From: Thermococcus sp. 21S9
GTDB lineage: Archaea > Methanobacteriota_B > Thermococci > Thermococcales > Thermococcaceae
Assembly (NCBI RefSeq): GCF_012027635.1
Contig: NZ_SNUS01000001.1
Location: 1-64,000 of the forward strand
Reading direction: 5' to 3'
DNA: 64,000 nt
Both the position numbers and the translations under genes were made by a program. This document shows positions 24,143-33,623 of the stretch, piece after piece; position 1 is the first letter of the stretch; each line of letters starts with the position of its first letter. The notes under the pieces were generated by a model, which did no database searches, had not been told where the DNA came from, and was given only the letters and a program-made list of their open reading frames with translations.

Positions 24143-25951
24143 TCACGTGCTGGCCCAGATTGGTATGCCGGCCTGAATGAGCCTCTTGAGTTCCTTGCCT
24201 ATCGGCGTGCTCTTGCTCACCTTGACGAGGCCCTTCTTGCTCGGCGTCGCGGTGAAGACGTACTGCTCGCCGCCGTAGAACTTGAGCGGTTTCTTCGCAT
24301 AGTCGGGCGAAACGCGAAGGACTATCGTTTTCTTCTTCTCCTCGACCTCGACGGGTATCTTCTCCTTGGGCTTCTGCGCCTCCCTCTCGGCGAAGCTCTT
24401 GACGTCTATGCTTATACCTATCTTCCTCTCCAGCTCGGTTATCCTCTTGCCCTTCTTGCCGATGATTGCCGGAATGTCGAACTCGTCGGCATAAATCACG
24501 GCCTTGTGCGGGCTGACTATCTCGACCTCGGTGTAAACATCGGGCAGGAACTTCTTAATTTCCTGCTTGAGCCTCTTCTCGGCGAGCCTCAGGGCAGGGG
24601 CCTTCTCCTCCTTCTTGACGGGGACGACGCTTATCTCCTCGCCGTAGGTGTAGATTTCGTACTCGAGCTCTCCAGTCTCGAAGTCGCGAACCTCTATGAC
24701 GGGCCTCGCGAGGTCCTCTTCCTTCATTCCGCTCGGCACCTTGACGAGGTACTCGAGCGTCAGAACCTTCGCGACCCTTCCGGCCTTGATGAATATCACT
24801 GTGTCGACTATCTGCGGTATCATTCCGAGCTCGACCCTTCCGATGAAGCGCTGAATGGCGTCTATCGGCTTCGTCGCGTGAACCACTCCGACCATTCCAA
24901 CGCCAGCCAGGCGGAGGTCGGAGTAAATCTTGAAGTCGCTCGTCTTCCTCATCTCGTCGAATATCGTGTAGTCCGGCCTGACGAGGAGCAGTATGTCACC
25001 GGTGAGTTCCATCTTGCCGTTTAGAGCGGTGTACTGCGTTATCTCCTCGTTCACCTGCAGGTCCCTCGGCTTCTCCATCGTCTTCACTATCTTGCCCATG
25101 CTCGCGTACCACTCCGCCAAAGCCTGAGCGAAGGTCGTCTTTCCTTCACCGGGTGCACCGGCGATGAGTATTCCCTCGGCCTTGTCCTTGAGCCTCTCAA
25201 GGAGCTTCTCGCTCAGCTCGTAGTCCTCTATGCTCAGCTTCTTGACGGGCCTGACCGCGGTAATCTCAATCCTGTCGGCGAAGGGTGGCCTGGCTATGAC
25301 GATACGGTAGTTCCTGAGCTGGACGACGGTGGCTCCTGGCTCGTCGAGCTCTATGAAGCTGTCGGGTTCTCTCTTCGCCCTCTCAACGATGTCGTCCGCT
25401 ATCTCCTCAAGCTCCTCATCGCTCAGCGGTTCTTCGCGGATTGGGACGAGCCTCCACTCGCCGGGTTTCCCCTTCTTGGCGAGGGGCTTAACCCCGGCCT
25501 TAAGGTGGACGCTCATCGTTGTTTCATCGAAGAAGTCCTCAAGGCGGTGGCGAACCTCCTTCTTGGCGGTTAAATAAATCACATCGATGCCCTTGGCTAT
25601 GGCTATGTCCCTCTGCACCTGGTCGCCGGTGATGAGCGTCGCGTTGAGTTGCTTTGCCGTCTCGCGGACCATGTGATCTATCTCGCCGGCTTTGGCTCGT
25701 CTAATCTGCCAGAGCTCCGGTCTGTCGCCGTAGAACTCGAGGAGTATCTCTCCCCTGTCTGCCATGTCGCGGAGCTTCTTGAGTTCCTCAAGGCCCGTAT
25801 GGCCTATCGCCTTCCCCTCGTTGGCCTGATGCTCTATCTCAGCTATGACCGCTTCCGGAACGACGACCTTGACCTTCTCGTCGAGGGTTGAGAGGAACTG
25901 CGTTAGTCTTCCATCAACTATCACGCTCGTGTCTGGAACGAACACCCTCAT
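24143..25951 (-). CDS. PINA: PIN domain-ATPase-KH protein
   Basis: 602 residues in four parts: a PIN domain (1-150; VFVPDTSVIVDGRL, LITGDQVQRDIA), a linker, a PilT/VirB11-like ATPase (Walker A GAPGEGKT near 270, DYTIFDEMRKTSD as Walker B), and a C-terminal KH-like segment (AIIGKKGKRITELE). The domain order is that of archaeal PINA, a hexameric ATPase reported to drive branch migration of Holliday junctions in Sulfolobus with Hjc. ATG 25951 follows GGTGAGAG. The whole family is single-copy in most archaea. Confidence 0.9.
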   Translation of the reverse strand: MRVFVPDTSVIVDGRLTQFLSTLDEKVKVVVPEAVIAEIEHQANEGKAIGHTGLEELKKLRDMADRGEILLEFYGDRPELWQIRRAKAGEIDHMVRETAKQLNATLITGDQVQRDIAIAKGIDVIYLTAKKEVRHRLEDFFDETTMSVHLKAGVKPLAKKGKPGEWRLVPIREEPLSDEELEEIADDIVERAKREPDSFIELDEPGATVVQLRNYRIVIARPPFADRIEITAVRPVKKLSIEDYELSEKLLERLKDKAEGILIAGAPGEGKTTFAQALAEWYASMGKIVKTMEKPRDLQVNEEITQYTALNGKMELTGDILLLVRPDYTIFDEMRKTSDFKIYSDLRLAGVGMVGVVHATKPIDAIQRFIGRVELGMIPQIVDTVIFIKAGRVAKVLTLEYLVKVPSGMKEEDLARPVIEVRDFETGELEYEIYTYGEEISVVPVKKEEKAPALRLAEKRLKQEIKKFLPDVYTEVEIVSPHKAVIYADEFDIPAIIGKKGKRITELERKIGISIDVKSFAEREAQKPKEKIPVEVEEKKKTIVLRVSPDYAKKPLKFYGGEQYVFTATPSKKGLVKVSKSTPIGKELKRLIQAGIPIWAST

Positions 25952-26020
25952 CTCTCTCACCGCTCTTCGCTGAGGCTAAAGGTTCATAAAGGTTTAGGCC
26001 AACCTTAAAGGGGTGGGATG

Positions 26021-26758
26021 ATGGGCCGATTAATCTCGATTGCGAGCGGGAAGGGTGGAACCGGGAAAACGACCACCACCGCGAACCTTTCTATAGCACT
26101 CGGCAAGATGGGCTACAAGGTTCTAGCGATTGACGCTGACCTAACGATGGCGAACCTGAGCCTTGTTATGGGAATAGACGATGCCGAGACGACGATTCAC
26201 GACGTTCTGGCCGGAACGGCCCAGATTAACGATGCAATCTACGCGACGAGCTACGATAACGTTTACCTCGTTCCCGCGGCCGTTGACTGGGAACACGTCA
26301 TAAGGGCCGACCCAAGGCGTTTGCCGGGCACGATAAAGCCCCTCAAGCCCCACTACGACTTCATTATCATCGATTGCCCGGCGGGGCTTCAGATGGACGC
26401 GATGAACGCGATGATGAGCGGGGAGGAGGTAATCCTCGTCACGAACCCGGAAATCTCGTGCATAACCGACACCATGAAGGTTGGAATCGTCCTCAAGAAG
26501 GCCGGTCTGGCCGTCCTCGGCTTCGTCCTCAACCGCTACGGCAGGAGCGACAACGACATTCCGCCGGACGTTGCCGAGGAGGTCATGGAGGTTCCGCTTT
26601 TGGTTGTCGTTCCGGAGGACCCGAAGGTCAGGGAGGCGACGCTTGAGGGAGTCCCCGTCGTCGAGTACGCCCCCGAGTCAGACGGCGCGAAGGCCTTCTA
26701 CGAGCTGGCCGAGACGGTCGTGAGGATAGCGGGTTTCAAGGCGAGGGTGATGGGATGA
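26021..26758 (+). CDS. minD: MinD/ParA-family ATPase
   Basis: About 245 residues. The deviant Walker A SGKGGTGKTTTTANL at residue 8, the ADLTMANLSLVMG segment and FIIIDCPAGLQMDAMNAM (Walker B region) identify a MinD-type P-loop ATPase. In Thermococcales, which carry several MinD-like proteins, the role in positioning or motility is not settled. No long amphipathic C-terminal helix is obvious. Two ATGs (26018, 26021) follow GGGGTGGG. The stop overlaps the next gene by four bases. Confidence 0.88.
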   Translation: MGRLISIASGKGGTGKTTTTANLSIALGKMGYKVLAIDADLTMANLSLVMGIDDAETTIHDVLAGTAQINDAIYATSYDNVYLVPAAVDWEHVIRADPRRLPGTIKPLKPHYDFIIIDCPAGLQMDAMNAMMSGEEVILVTNPEISCITDTMKVGIVLKKAGLAVLGFVLNRYGRSDNDIPPDVAEEVMEVPLLVVVPEDPKVREATLEGVPVVEYAPESDGAKAFYELAETVVRIAGFKARVMG

Positions 26759-27495
26759 TTCTGGCCTTCATAGGCACCGCCGGGAGCGGGAAGACAACCC
26801 TAACGGCCGAGTTTGGAAAGTACCTCGAGGAGAACGGCTACTCGGTCTCGTACGTCAACCTCGACACGGGCGTTAGAAAGCTCCCCTACCGGCCGGACAT
26901 CGATGTGCGCGACGACGTTACCGCCTGGAAGCTCATGGAAGAAGGTTTGGGCCCGAACGGGGCGATAGTCAGGAGCTACGACCTCCTCGTTCCGAAGGTC
27001 AATGACTACGCCGAAAGAATCCGGGAGCTCGACGGGAGAAGCGACTACGTTCTTATAGACACTCCCGGCCAGATGGAGACCTTCCTCTTCCACGAGTTCG
27101 GGGTAAAGCTCATGGAGGCCTTTCCCGACGCCCTCGGCGTCTACCTCTTCTCCCCGGAGATACTGAGGAAGCCGACCGACTTCTGCTTCGCGCTCTTCTT
27201 CGGCCTCATGATAGACCTCAGGCTCGGCATAACGACCGTTCCGGCGCTGAGCAAAATAGACACGGCCAGCGTTGACGAGCTGAGGAAGTACCTCGACGAC
27301 GTTGAATACCTCACGGCGAGGCTCAAGCTCGAGCCTTCCACCCAAGGACTGCTCGCCTACAAGCTCTGCTCAACGCTTCCGGAGCTGGCCCCACCGACGA
27401 GGGTTCTCTACCTCTCGGCCAAAACGAGGGAAGGCTTCGACGAGCTTGAGACAGTGGCTTATGAGCATTACTGCACCTGCGGAGACCTGACGTGA
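26755..27495 (+). CDS. GPN-loop GTPase
   Basis: 246 residues. Walker A GTAGSGKTT (7-15), the diagnostic Gly-Pro-Asn at 66-68 (GLGPNGA) and DTPGQME (G3) place it in the GPN family, of which the Pyrococcus abyssi protein PAB0955 is the structural model. GPN proteins dimerise and in eukaryotes help assemble RNA polymerase II; archaeal partners are less clear. The start is coupled to the MinD stop by an ATGA overlap. A hairpin with a T tract follows the stop. Confidence 0.92.
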   Translation: MILAFIGTAGSGKTTLTAEFGKYLEENGYSVSYVNLDTGVRKLPYRPDIDVRDDVTAWKLMEEGLGPNGAIVRSYDLLVPKVNDYAERIRELDGRSDYVLIDTPGQMETFLFHEFGVKLMEAFPDALGVYLFSPEILRKPTDFCFALFFGLMIDLRLGITTVPALSKIDTASVDELRKYLDDVEYLTARLKLEPSTQGLLAYKLCSTLPELAPPTRVLYLSAKTREGFDELETVAYEHYCTCGDLT

Positions 27496-27497
27496 AC

Positions 27498-27520
27498 GAG
27501 CGTTCAGGAAACGCTCTTTT
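27498..27520 (+). terminator. Hairpin and T tract after the GPN GTPase gene
   Basis: GAGCGTT (27498-27504), loop CAGGA, AACGCTC (27510-27516), then TTTT. It lies 3 bases after the stop codon. The shape is like an intrinsic terminator; in archaea the T tract alone often suffices. Confidence 0.5.
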
Positions 27521-27591
27521 CCCTGCAAACTCTCCCAAGTGGAAAGGGCGAAGGCTTTTCTCCTCCCTCTCGAAGGAAGATGGGTGAGAGC

Positions 27592-29031
27592 ATGTGCCTT
27601 ATCGCCGGTGGAATCGGTGAGGTCAGGGAGAGGCTCATAAGGATGGCCTTAGCCGGAAAGCACCGCGGGCCAGACAGCTTCGGCGTCTGGACGGACGGGG
27701 GAGTTCTCAAGTCGAACGACTTCTCGAGGCTGGGCGAGGTTCCAGACGGAAAAATAGGCATCCTTCAGTGCAGATTAGCTATGACCGGTTCAAAAACCTT
27801 CACACAGCCCTTTGTTAACGAGTTAGCCCTCGTCCACAACGGCGAAATCTACAATCACATCCAGATTCGGAATTTCCTTGAGGGGAGGGGTGTTTCCTTC
27901 GAGAGCGACGTTGACACGGAGGTGATACTTCGCCTAATCGAGTTTTTGAAGGAAAGGGGTTTGAGCTTCCCCCACTCAGTCAAGGAGGCGATGCGCTGGC
28001 TTGAGGGCGACTACGCGGTGGCCTTCTCCGACGGAGAGAGGATTTATCTGTTCAGGGACCCGGTGGGGATAAGGCCCCTCTACTTCTCGCCCAACGGCTT
28101 CTTCGCCAGCGAGAAGAAGGTTCTCTGGGCGATTGGAGAGAGGGCAATTCCAGTCGAACCCGGTGAACTCGTCGTTCTGGGAGAAGGAATCCGGCGCGCG
28201 AGACTGTTCTCACTGGAGTGCCTGAAGGGAAAGACTCTCTCGGGTGAGAGCGTTCTAAAGGGACTTGAAAACGTCCTTGACTACGCGGTAAAGCTTAGGA
28301 GCTCCCAAAGGACGGGGATACTCTTCTCCGGCGGGCTTGACAGCACGCTCATCGCCTATCTTGCGTCGAGGCACTCGGACGTTGTTCTCTACACGGCAGG
28401 AACCGAGGACAGTCCGGATTTGGAGTGGGCGAGGAAGGTTTCCGACCACTTCGGCTGGGAGCTGAGGGAGAGGGTTTTCGACTTGGACGACGTTGAAGAG
28501 GCCATCAAAAAGGTCATCTTCGCCATAGAGGAACCGAACCCGATGAACCTCGCCATAGGGATTCCCCTCTACTTCGCCACCGGACTCGCTAAAAGGGACG
28601 GCGTAAAGGTTCTTCTGAGCGGGCAGGGGGCGGACGAGCTCTTCGGGGGCTACGCGAAGTACATCGAGAGGCCCGAGCTCATGTGGGAAGACCTGCTCAA
28701 CATAGCCGAGCGGAACCTCGCGCGCGATGACAAGATAGCGATGCTCAACGAGGTCGAAGGGCGCTTCCCGTTCCTCTCGCTCCCGGTCGTCGGCATAGCC
28801 CTAAGGACTCCGGGCGAGCTCAAGATAGCAGGAGGGGAGAGGAAGGTAATCCTCCGGAGGCTTGCTTTAAGGCTCGGAGTCCCGGAGTGGATAGCGAACC
28901 GGGAGAAGAAGGCCATGCAGTACGGTAGCAGGGCGCAGAAGCTCCTTGAAAAGCTCGCGAAGAGGGAAGGACTCTCGCTGAGAGAATTTGCCGAAAAGCT
29001 CTTCCGCGAGACCTTTCCAAACGCTTTTTAA
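27592..29031 (+). CDS. asnB: Glutamine-hydrolysing asparagine synthetase
   Basis: 479 residues. Cys2 (MCLIAGG) is the N-terminal nucleophile of the glutaminase domain, which fixes the start at ATG 27592, preceded by GGGTGAGAG; the frame begins earlier at 27580 but would bury the Cys. LALVHNGEIYNH is the glutaminase signature. The synthetase half has the PP-loop FSGGLDSTLIA near residue 245 and SGQGADELFGGYAKY. Makes asparagine from aspartate and glutamine, or amidates a related substrate. A glycosyltransferase gene follows 21 bases later. Confidence 0.9.
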   Translation: MCLIAGGIGEVRERLIRMALAGKHRGPDSFGVWTDGGVLKSNDFSRLGEVPDGKIGILQCRLAMTGSKTFTQPFVNELALVHNGEIYNHIQIRNFLEGRGVSFESDVDTEVILRLIEFLKERGLSFPHSVKEAMRWLEGDYAVAFSDGERIYLFRDPVGIRPLYFSPNGFFASEKKVLWAIGERAIPVEPGELVVLGEGIRRARLFSLECLKGKTLSGESVLKGLENVLDYAVKLRSSQRTGILFSGGLDSTLIAYLASRHSDVVLYTAGTEDSPDLEWARKVSDHFGWELRERVFDLDDVEEAIKKVIFAIEEPNPMNLAIGIPLYFATGLAKRDGVKVLLSGQGADELFGGYAKYIERPELMWEDLLNIAERNLARDDKIAMLNEVEGRFPFLSLPVVGIALRTPGELKIAGGERKVILRRLALRLGVPEWIANREKKAMQYGSRAQKLLEKLAKREGLSLREFAEKLFRETFPNAF

Positions 29032-29052
29032 CCCTTTTTCCAATCCGGACAC

Positions 29053-30081
29053 ATGAGAATCCTCATGGTCGGCCACTATCCACCTCACGGCGGGGGCGTC
29101 GCGAGGCACCTCGACAACCTCGTCCGGGAGTTGAGAAAGAGGCACGAGGTTCATGTTCTCACCTACGGCCCGGTCAAGCCGAGGGACTTCGAGAAGGACT
29201 TAGTTCATCAGGTCAGGGTTCCGCCGGTTTACGGGCTGAGGGGGACGAGCTTCGCATTCCTCGGCGCGGGGAAGATAGTGGAACTCCACCGGCGCTTCGG
29301 GTTCGATATAATTCACGCCCACTTCGTTGGAACGACCAGCTTCGCCGGCGTTCTGGCGAAGGAGAGGCTCAGCCTTCCGCTCGTGGTCACTGCCCACGGA
29401 AGCGATTTGGAGCACACTGCAAAGCTAACCCTCGGCCGGCTCTATGTCCGGAAGAGCCTTGAGATGGCGGACGCCGTTATAGCGGTCAGCCACTACCTCG
29501 CCAAGCTCGCCCAGAGACTTGGAGCAGAAAACGTCAGGGTAATCCCCAACGGCGTTGAAAGGCTGGAGGAAATCCCGGCGGAGAGGAGGTACATCACCTT
29601 TATCGGGGCATTCAGGGAGTACAAGTCGCCCGAAACCTTCATCGAGCTCGCGAGGCACTTTCCGGGGGAGGAGTTCCTCGTCGTCGGTGACGGTCCGCTG
29701 AGGAAGGAGCTTGAAGAGAACGCCCCGGGCAACGTCCGTTTCCTCGGATACAGGAAAGACGTGGACAGAATCCTGTCGGAAAGCAAGCTTCTCGTCCTCC
29801 CCTCGAAGAGGGAAGGCTTCGGCCTCGTGATTTTGGAGGCCAACTTCCTCGGTCTTCCGGCCATCGGAAGAAGGGTAAGCGCGATTCCAGAGCTGATACG
29901 GGAGGGAAAGAGCGGACTGACCTTTGAGAGCTTTGACGAGCTCGTTGAGGCCGTGAGAACGCTCCTCGAGCCGAAGGTGAACCGGAAGGTCGGGACAATT
30001 GGAAGGCGCGTCGCCCGGTTCTACTCATGGAAGAAGGTCGCGATTGAGGTTGAAGCCCTTTACGAGTCCCTCACGGGATAG
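29053..30081 (+). CDS. Glycosyltransferase family 4 protein
   Basis: 342 residues, GT-B fold. The N-terminal domain opens HYPPHGGGVARHLDNLV, the hallmark of GT4 enzymes, and carries the acceptor-site HGSDLEHT. The C-terminal domain has VIPNGVERL, GDGPLRKELE and the donor-binding PSKREGFGLVILEA with two Glu (E-x7-E). Cytosolic, perhaps membrane associated; it transfers a sugar from a nucleotide donor to a lipid or glycan. Downstream of asnB with no good promoter between, so likely co-transcribed. Confidence 0.88.
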   Translation: MRILMVGHYPPHGGGVARHLDNLVRELRKRHEVHVLTYGPVKPRDFEKDLVHQVRVPPVYGLRGTSFAFLGAGKIVELHRRFGFDIIHAHFVGTTSFAGVLAKERLSLPLVVTAHGSDLEHTAKLTLGRLYVRKSLEMADAVIAVSHYLAKLAQRLGAENVRVIPNGVERLEEIPAERRYITFIGAFREYKSPETFIELARHFPGEEFLVVGDGPLRKELEENAPGNVRFLGYRKDVDRILSESKLLVLPSKREGFGLVILEANFLGLPAIGRRVSAIPELIREGKSGLTFESFDELVEAVRTLLEPKVNRKVGTIGRRVARFYSWKKVAIEVEALYESLTG

Positions 30082-30121
30082 GTTTTTAACGGCTTTTTTA
30101 GGGATTTCCACGGGTGAGAGC

Positions 30122-31141
30122 ATGACGATTGTGATAAACATGCGAGACGGTCTGGATGAGAGGAAGATTAAGGTCGCCGGGAGGCTCATCATAGAGGGAA
30201 AGCTGGTCGCGTTTCCAACGGAGACGGTTTACGGTCTCGGTGCAGATGCGCTGAACGAAAACGCCGTGAGGAGGATTTTTGAGGCCAAGGGTAGGCCAGC
30301 AGATAATCCGCTCATAGTTCACATCGCAGATTTCAACGACCTTAAGAAGCTCGCGAGGGAGATTCCAGAGGAGGCCAAGCTCCTGGCGGAGAGGTTCTGG
30401 CCGGGGCCCCTAACGATGGTCCTGCCGAAGAGGGAAGAGGTTCCGCTCGTTACTACCGGCGGACTCGACACCGTTGCCGTGAGAATGCCGGCCCACCCGA
30501 TAGCGCTCGCACTTATTAGGGCCAGCAAGCCTATATCTGCTCCTTCCGCCAACATAAGCGGAAAGCCGAGTCCAACCCTGGCGGAGCACGTGGTCGATGA
30601 CTTCTACGGCAGGATAGAGGCGATAATCGACGGCGGACCAACGTGGGTAGGTGTCGAGTCGACGGTGATAGACCTAAGCTCCGAGAGGCCGACGCTCCTC
30701 AGACCCGGTGGCTTACCGCTGGAGGAGATTGAGAAGGTCATCGGCCCGGTCGAGATTCACCCTGCAGTTAAGGGGAAGGCCGTTGACCTCGCGAGGGCGC
30801 CGGGAATGAAGTACAGGCACTACTCGCCGAACGCTCCGGTTATAGTTGTCGAGGGGCCGAGGGAAAAGGTTAGAGAGAAGATTGAGGAACTCGTTGCGGA
30901 GTACCGCTCAAAGGGCTACCGCGTCGGCGTTATGGCCACCGAGGAGTTCGAGGCCGACGAGTTCTTCCACCTTGGAAAAACCCTTGAAGACGTTGCCAGA
31001 AACCTGTTCAGAGCCCTTAGGGAGCTCGACAGGCGCGGAGTGGACGTTATAATCGCCGAGGGAGTTGAAGAGCGGAGACTCGGGCTCGCGGTTATGAACA
31101 GGCTAAGGAAGGCTTCGGGTTACCGAATAATTCGCGCTTAG
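30122..31141 (+). CDS. sua5: Threonylcarbamoyl-AMP synthase (Sua5)
   Basis: 339 residues. The N-terminal YrdC domain has VAFPTETVYGLGADA, KGRPADNPLIVHI, SAPSANISGKPSPT and STVIDLS; the C-terminal 120 residues form the Sua5 domain after a linker (KYRHYSP). It makes threonylcarbamoyl-AMP from Thr, bicarbonate and ATP for the t6A modification of ANN-decoding tRNAs, which KEOPS completes. ATG 30122 follows GGGTGAGAGC. A T-rich stretch at 30082-30101 may end the previous transcript and hold this gene's promoter. Confidence 0.95.
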   Translation: MTIVINMRDGLDERKIKVAGRLIIEGKLVAFPTETVYGLGADALNENAVRRIFEAKGRPADNPLIVHIADFNDLKKLAREIPEEAKLLAERFWPGPLTMVLPKREEVPLVTTGGLDTVAVRMPAHPIALALIRASKPISAPSANISGKPSPTLAEHVVDDFYGRIEAIIDGGPTWVGVESTVIDLSSERPTLLRPGGLPLEEIEKVIGPVEIHPAVKGKAVDLARAPGMKYRHYSPNAPVIVVEGPREKVREKIEELVAEYRSKGYRVGVMATEEFEADEFFHLGKTLEDVARNLFRALRELDRRGVDVIIAEGVEERRLGLAVMNRLRKASGYRIIRA

Positions 31142-31202
31142 GCAACGCTTAAATATTGCTTTCGATTAAATCAACCCGATTCGAGTGGGCGGGGTGAGGA
31201 CT

Positions 31203-32384
31203 TTGATTTCGCCGGGTATTGACTCTTCACCTGAGGAACTTGAGGAGCTCGGGTTCAAATACATAGACAATGGTAAAGCCAAGGATGGGCTCAAACTAAT
31301 CCTTAGGGCAGCCAAGGGCTACGAGGCGAGAGGTGATAAGGAGAACGCCGCGAGACTGTACCGTTATCTGGGCTACTTCCTGGCCAAGCGGGCTGGAATC
31401 GAGAAGGCGAGACCTTCACTCCTCAAAAGCGCTTACCTCTACATAGACCTCATCGAGGAAGAGATTTCCAAGCCCGAGGTTGACATAGACGTTCTCGACG
31501 ATTACTGCTTCAGCGTTCTTGAGGTCTTCGCTACCCTCAACGACACCCGCTTGCTTGGCAAGTACGCACTGGAGTTCGCCAGCATATACGAGGACCTCGG
31601 AAACTCCTACGAGGAGGCGAGTGACATACCTCTCGCGATAAGGGCCTACGAGTCGGCGTTCCGCTATTACCGGCTGGCGGGCTCTGAGGAAGAAGCAAGA
31701 AAGGTCGCGGAGAAGCTCATAAGCCTCTACGGCCAGATTGCTGAGGCAAAGCTTGGAGAAGGGGACGCAGGCGCGGCGGCAGATGCGTTTTACGAACTGG
31801 CACGCTACACGAAGGTCATATTCGGTTACGACGCCCACTTCAAGGAGATGATGGACACCGCCGCGAAGAACTACGAGAGGGCCAGCAAGCTGGCCTACTC
31901 CGAAGGAGACCTCGACGGAACCACGAGCTACCTCGTTAAGGCCCAGTACGCTTACCTGCTCGCTGGGAACAGCGGGAGGGCAAAGCTGATAGGCATCAAC
32001 ACCATCAGGATGCTCAACCAGGTCGTCAGCGCCCACCGCGCGTCCGGGGACGATAAGATGGCCTCCCAGAAGCTCATGGAGGTCACAGAGGCACTGATAG
32101 GTGTTGGAAAGGTCGAGGAAGCGATGAACGCCTACAAGAGTGCCCTCGAGTTGATGAGCGGACTTCACCACAGAACCCGGGTAAGGCTCGCGGTTGCGAA
32201 GGTCTACGCCTCTCAGAAAGGCTCAGTGGAGGTTCTCAATGAGGTTGACGTGGTGGAGTTCCACCTTAAGAAAAACAACCTTCCGAAGGCCTTCGAGGTC
32301 GCGGACAAGATACTCGAGAGCAGGGACGAGCTGACGGAGATAAGAAGGAAAATACTTGAAGCAGAGGGCATCACTGAGTTCTGA
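31203..32384 (+). CDS. TPR / alpha-SNAP-like helical repeat protein
   Basis: About 393 residues, almost entirely antiparallel helical pairs. GLKLILRAAKGYEARGDKENAARLYRYL begins the set, and YESAFRYYRLAGSEEEA and AMNAYKSALELM are TPR-like motifs. No catalytic motif is present, so a scaffold role is likely, but partners are unknown. I prefer TTG 31203, which follows GGGGTGAGG, to the GTG at 31185, which would put that site inside the coding sequence. A TATA-like CTTAAATAT lies at 31148-31156. Its end overlaps the converging gene by 14 bases. Confidence 0.75.
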   Translation: MISPGIDSSPEELEELGFKYIDNGKAKDGLKLILRAAKGYEARGDKENAARLYRYLGYFLAKRAGIEKARPSLLKSAYLYIDLIEEEISKPEVDIDVLDDYCFSVLEVFATLNDTRLLGKYALEFASIYEDLGNSYEEASDIPLAIRAYESAFRYYRLAGSEEEARKVAEKLISLYGQIAEAKLGEGDAGAAADAFYELARYTKVIFGYDAHFKEMMDTAAKNYERASKLAYSEGDLDGTTSYLVKAQYAYLLAGNSGRAKLIGINTIRMLNQVVSAHRASGDDKMASQKLMEVTEALIGVGKVEEAMNAYKSALELMSGLHHRTRVRLAVAKVYASQKGSVEVLNEVDVVEFHLKKNNLPKAFEVADKILESRDELTEIRRKILEAEGITEF

Positions 32385-32793
32385 GCTCGGCCCTCGGAAT
32401 CGGAACGTGGTAGGGGAGGCGCATCTCCTTTGCTATTACTATCAGCATCGGCGTGAGTTCCATTGATAGGAAGTTAACGACCTCAACGAGAAGGACGGAG
32501 TCCAGCTTCTTCTCGTCTTCCCACGCAGTAAGGATATCGTCAACCCTGTCCTTCTGGGGGGGCATGTACAGTATCGAGCCCTTTACGGAAGCCCTGGCTA
32601 TCTGGGGGTTGTACTCAATCTGGTAATCGAAGAGAACCTCAATTCCGTTCATCTTCCCGGTTGGGGTCCTTATTTCACCGAGGCGGAGTTCCTCGATTTT
32701 CGGGGAGAGCTTGACCTCAATCTGTCCAGGGGGGATGTTCGACGTCAGCTTTTCCATCTCAACTTTCGTTATGTTGTATCCCAACACCGGCAT
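32371..32793 (-). CDS. Conserved hypothetical protein, possibly SecB-like fold
   Basis: 140 residues, mostly beta strand with a long C-terminal helix (VEVVNFLSMELTPMLIVIAKEM) and a Pro-rich end LPYHVPIPRAEL. The arrangement resembles the SecB chaperone fold seen in some archaeal SecB-like proteins, but the similarity is only by eye and could be coincidental. GGGGTGGTG precedes the ATG. It stands between a TPR-like gene on the other strand and a divergent nucleotidyltransferase gene. Confidence 0.6.
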   Translation of the reverse strand: MPVLGYNITKVEMEKLTSNIPPGQIEVKLSPKIEELRLGEIRTPTGKMNGIEVLFDYQIEYNPQIARASVKGSILYMPPQKDRVDDILTAWEDEKKLDSVLLVEVVNFLSMELTPMLIVIAKEMRLPYHVPIPRAELRTQ

Positions 32794-32875
32794 CTTCTTT
32801 CACCACCCCGAAGTCAACAGGGTTGTATAAAACGCTATCGGTAGGCCTTTAAAAGTTCCCGCCGAAGTTCCGCCG

Positions 32876-33580
32876 ATGCCGAGGGAAAAGGTAGTCCGCG
32901 TCTGGGACGAGAGGGAAATCATCTACACCCCAAAGAGATGGCGCTACCTCTGGGAGAAGCGCGAGAAGGCTTTGAAAATAATGGAGCGCCTGTCCCAGTT
33001 CGACCCCCTGCTCTACGGAAGCGTCGCAAGGGGTGACGTGAGGAGGGACAGCGACATAGACATCTTCATCCCGATTAGAGTTCCGAGCTACCTCATAGAG
33101 CTGGCCCTGGAAGGCCTCGTGAGGAGAAGGAAGATAGTCATGGCGACCCCCTGGCACCTGATAAAGGGCGTGATTGAGATTGACGAGGAAACGACGGTTA
33201 CCTTTCCTCTAATCGAGCCGACCGACAGGGAGCTGGACTTCTACCGCTGGGGAGGGGCCGTTGATTTGTGGGGCGTCAAGACAAAGGAGCGCGTTCCGGG
33301 AGTAAATAAGAAGCTGATTCTGATAATCCCCACCGAAAGGGGACACATCGAGCGCGAAGTCGTTGGAAGGGAGAGCGAGGTGGCGAAAACCCTCGGCGTG
33401 AGCGTTGACATCGTTACCGAGCGCGTCCACGTCCTCACGAGGAGGGACGCGATTGGAAGGACAGGCATCTACCTCAACGAGGAGGTTCCGGACTGGATGA
33501 CCTTTGAGGAGGCCTTGAAGATAATCGCCGACCGCGACCCGAACGTCCGGAGGAAGGTGCGGGAGCGGGGAGGGATTTAG
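32876..33580 (+). CDS. Nucleotidyltransferase domain protein
   Basis: 234 residues. LYGSVARGD followed by DSDIDIFI (near 44-62) is the Pol-beta-type nucleotidyltransferase motif with both Asp residues. The C-terminal 130 residues have no motif I know. The gene has no ribosome binding site: a TATA box TTTAAAA (32848-32854) is centred 25 bases before the ATG, so the mRNA is probably leaderless. It may modify RNA, a protein or a small molecule; the family cannot be resolved. Confidence 0.8.
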   Translation: MPREKVVRVWDEREIIYTPKRWRYLWEKREKALKIMERLSQFDPLLYGSVARGDVRRDSDIDIFIPIRVPSYLIELALEGLVRRRKIVMATPWHLIKGVIEIDEETTVTFPLIEPTDRELDFYRWGGAVDLWGVKTKERVPGVNKKLILIIPTERGHIEREVVGRESEVAKTLGVSVDIVTERVHVLTRRDAIGRTGIYLNEEVPDWMTFEEALKIIADRDPNVRRKVRERGGI

Positions 33581-33623
33581 CAACCCTTATATTCTTCTCC
33601 GAGAAATCAAGAATGGTGGGAAC

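Noticed and set aside
23846-25024. 392-codon plus-strand open frame
   Set aside because: Antisense of PINA; Leu/Asp-rich composition is typical of reverse frames of GC-rich genes, and no ribosome site is seen.
29999-30121. N-terminal extension of Sua5
   Set aside because: It would run through the glycosyltransferase end and the GGGTGAGAGC site; residues before MTIVI have no family match.
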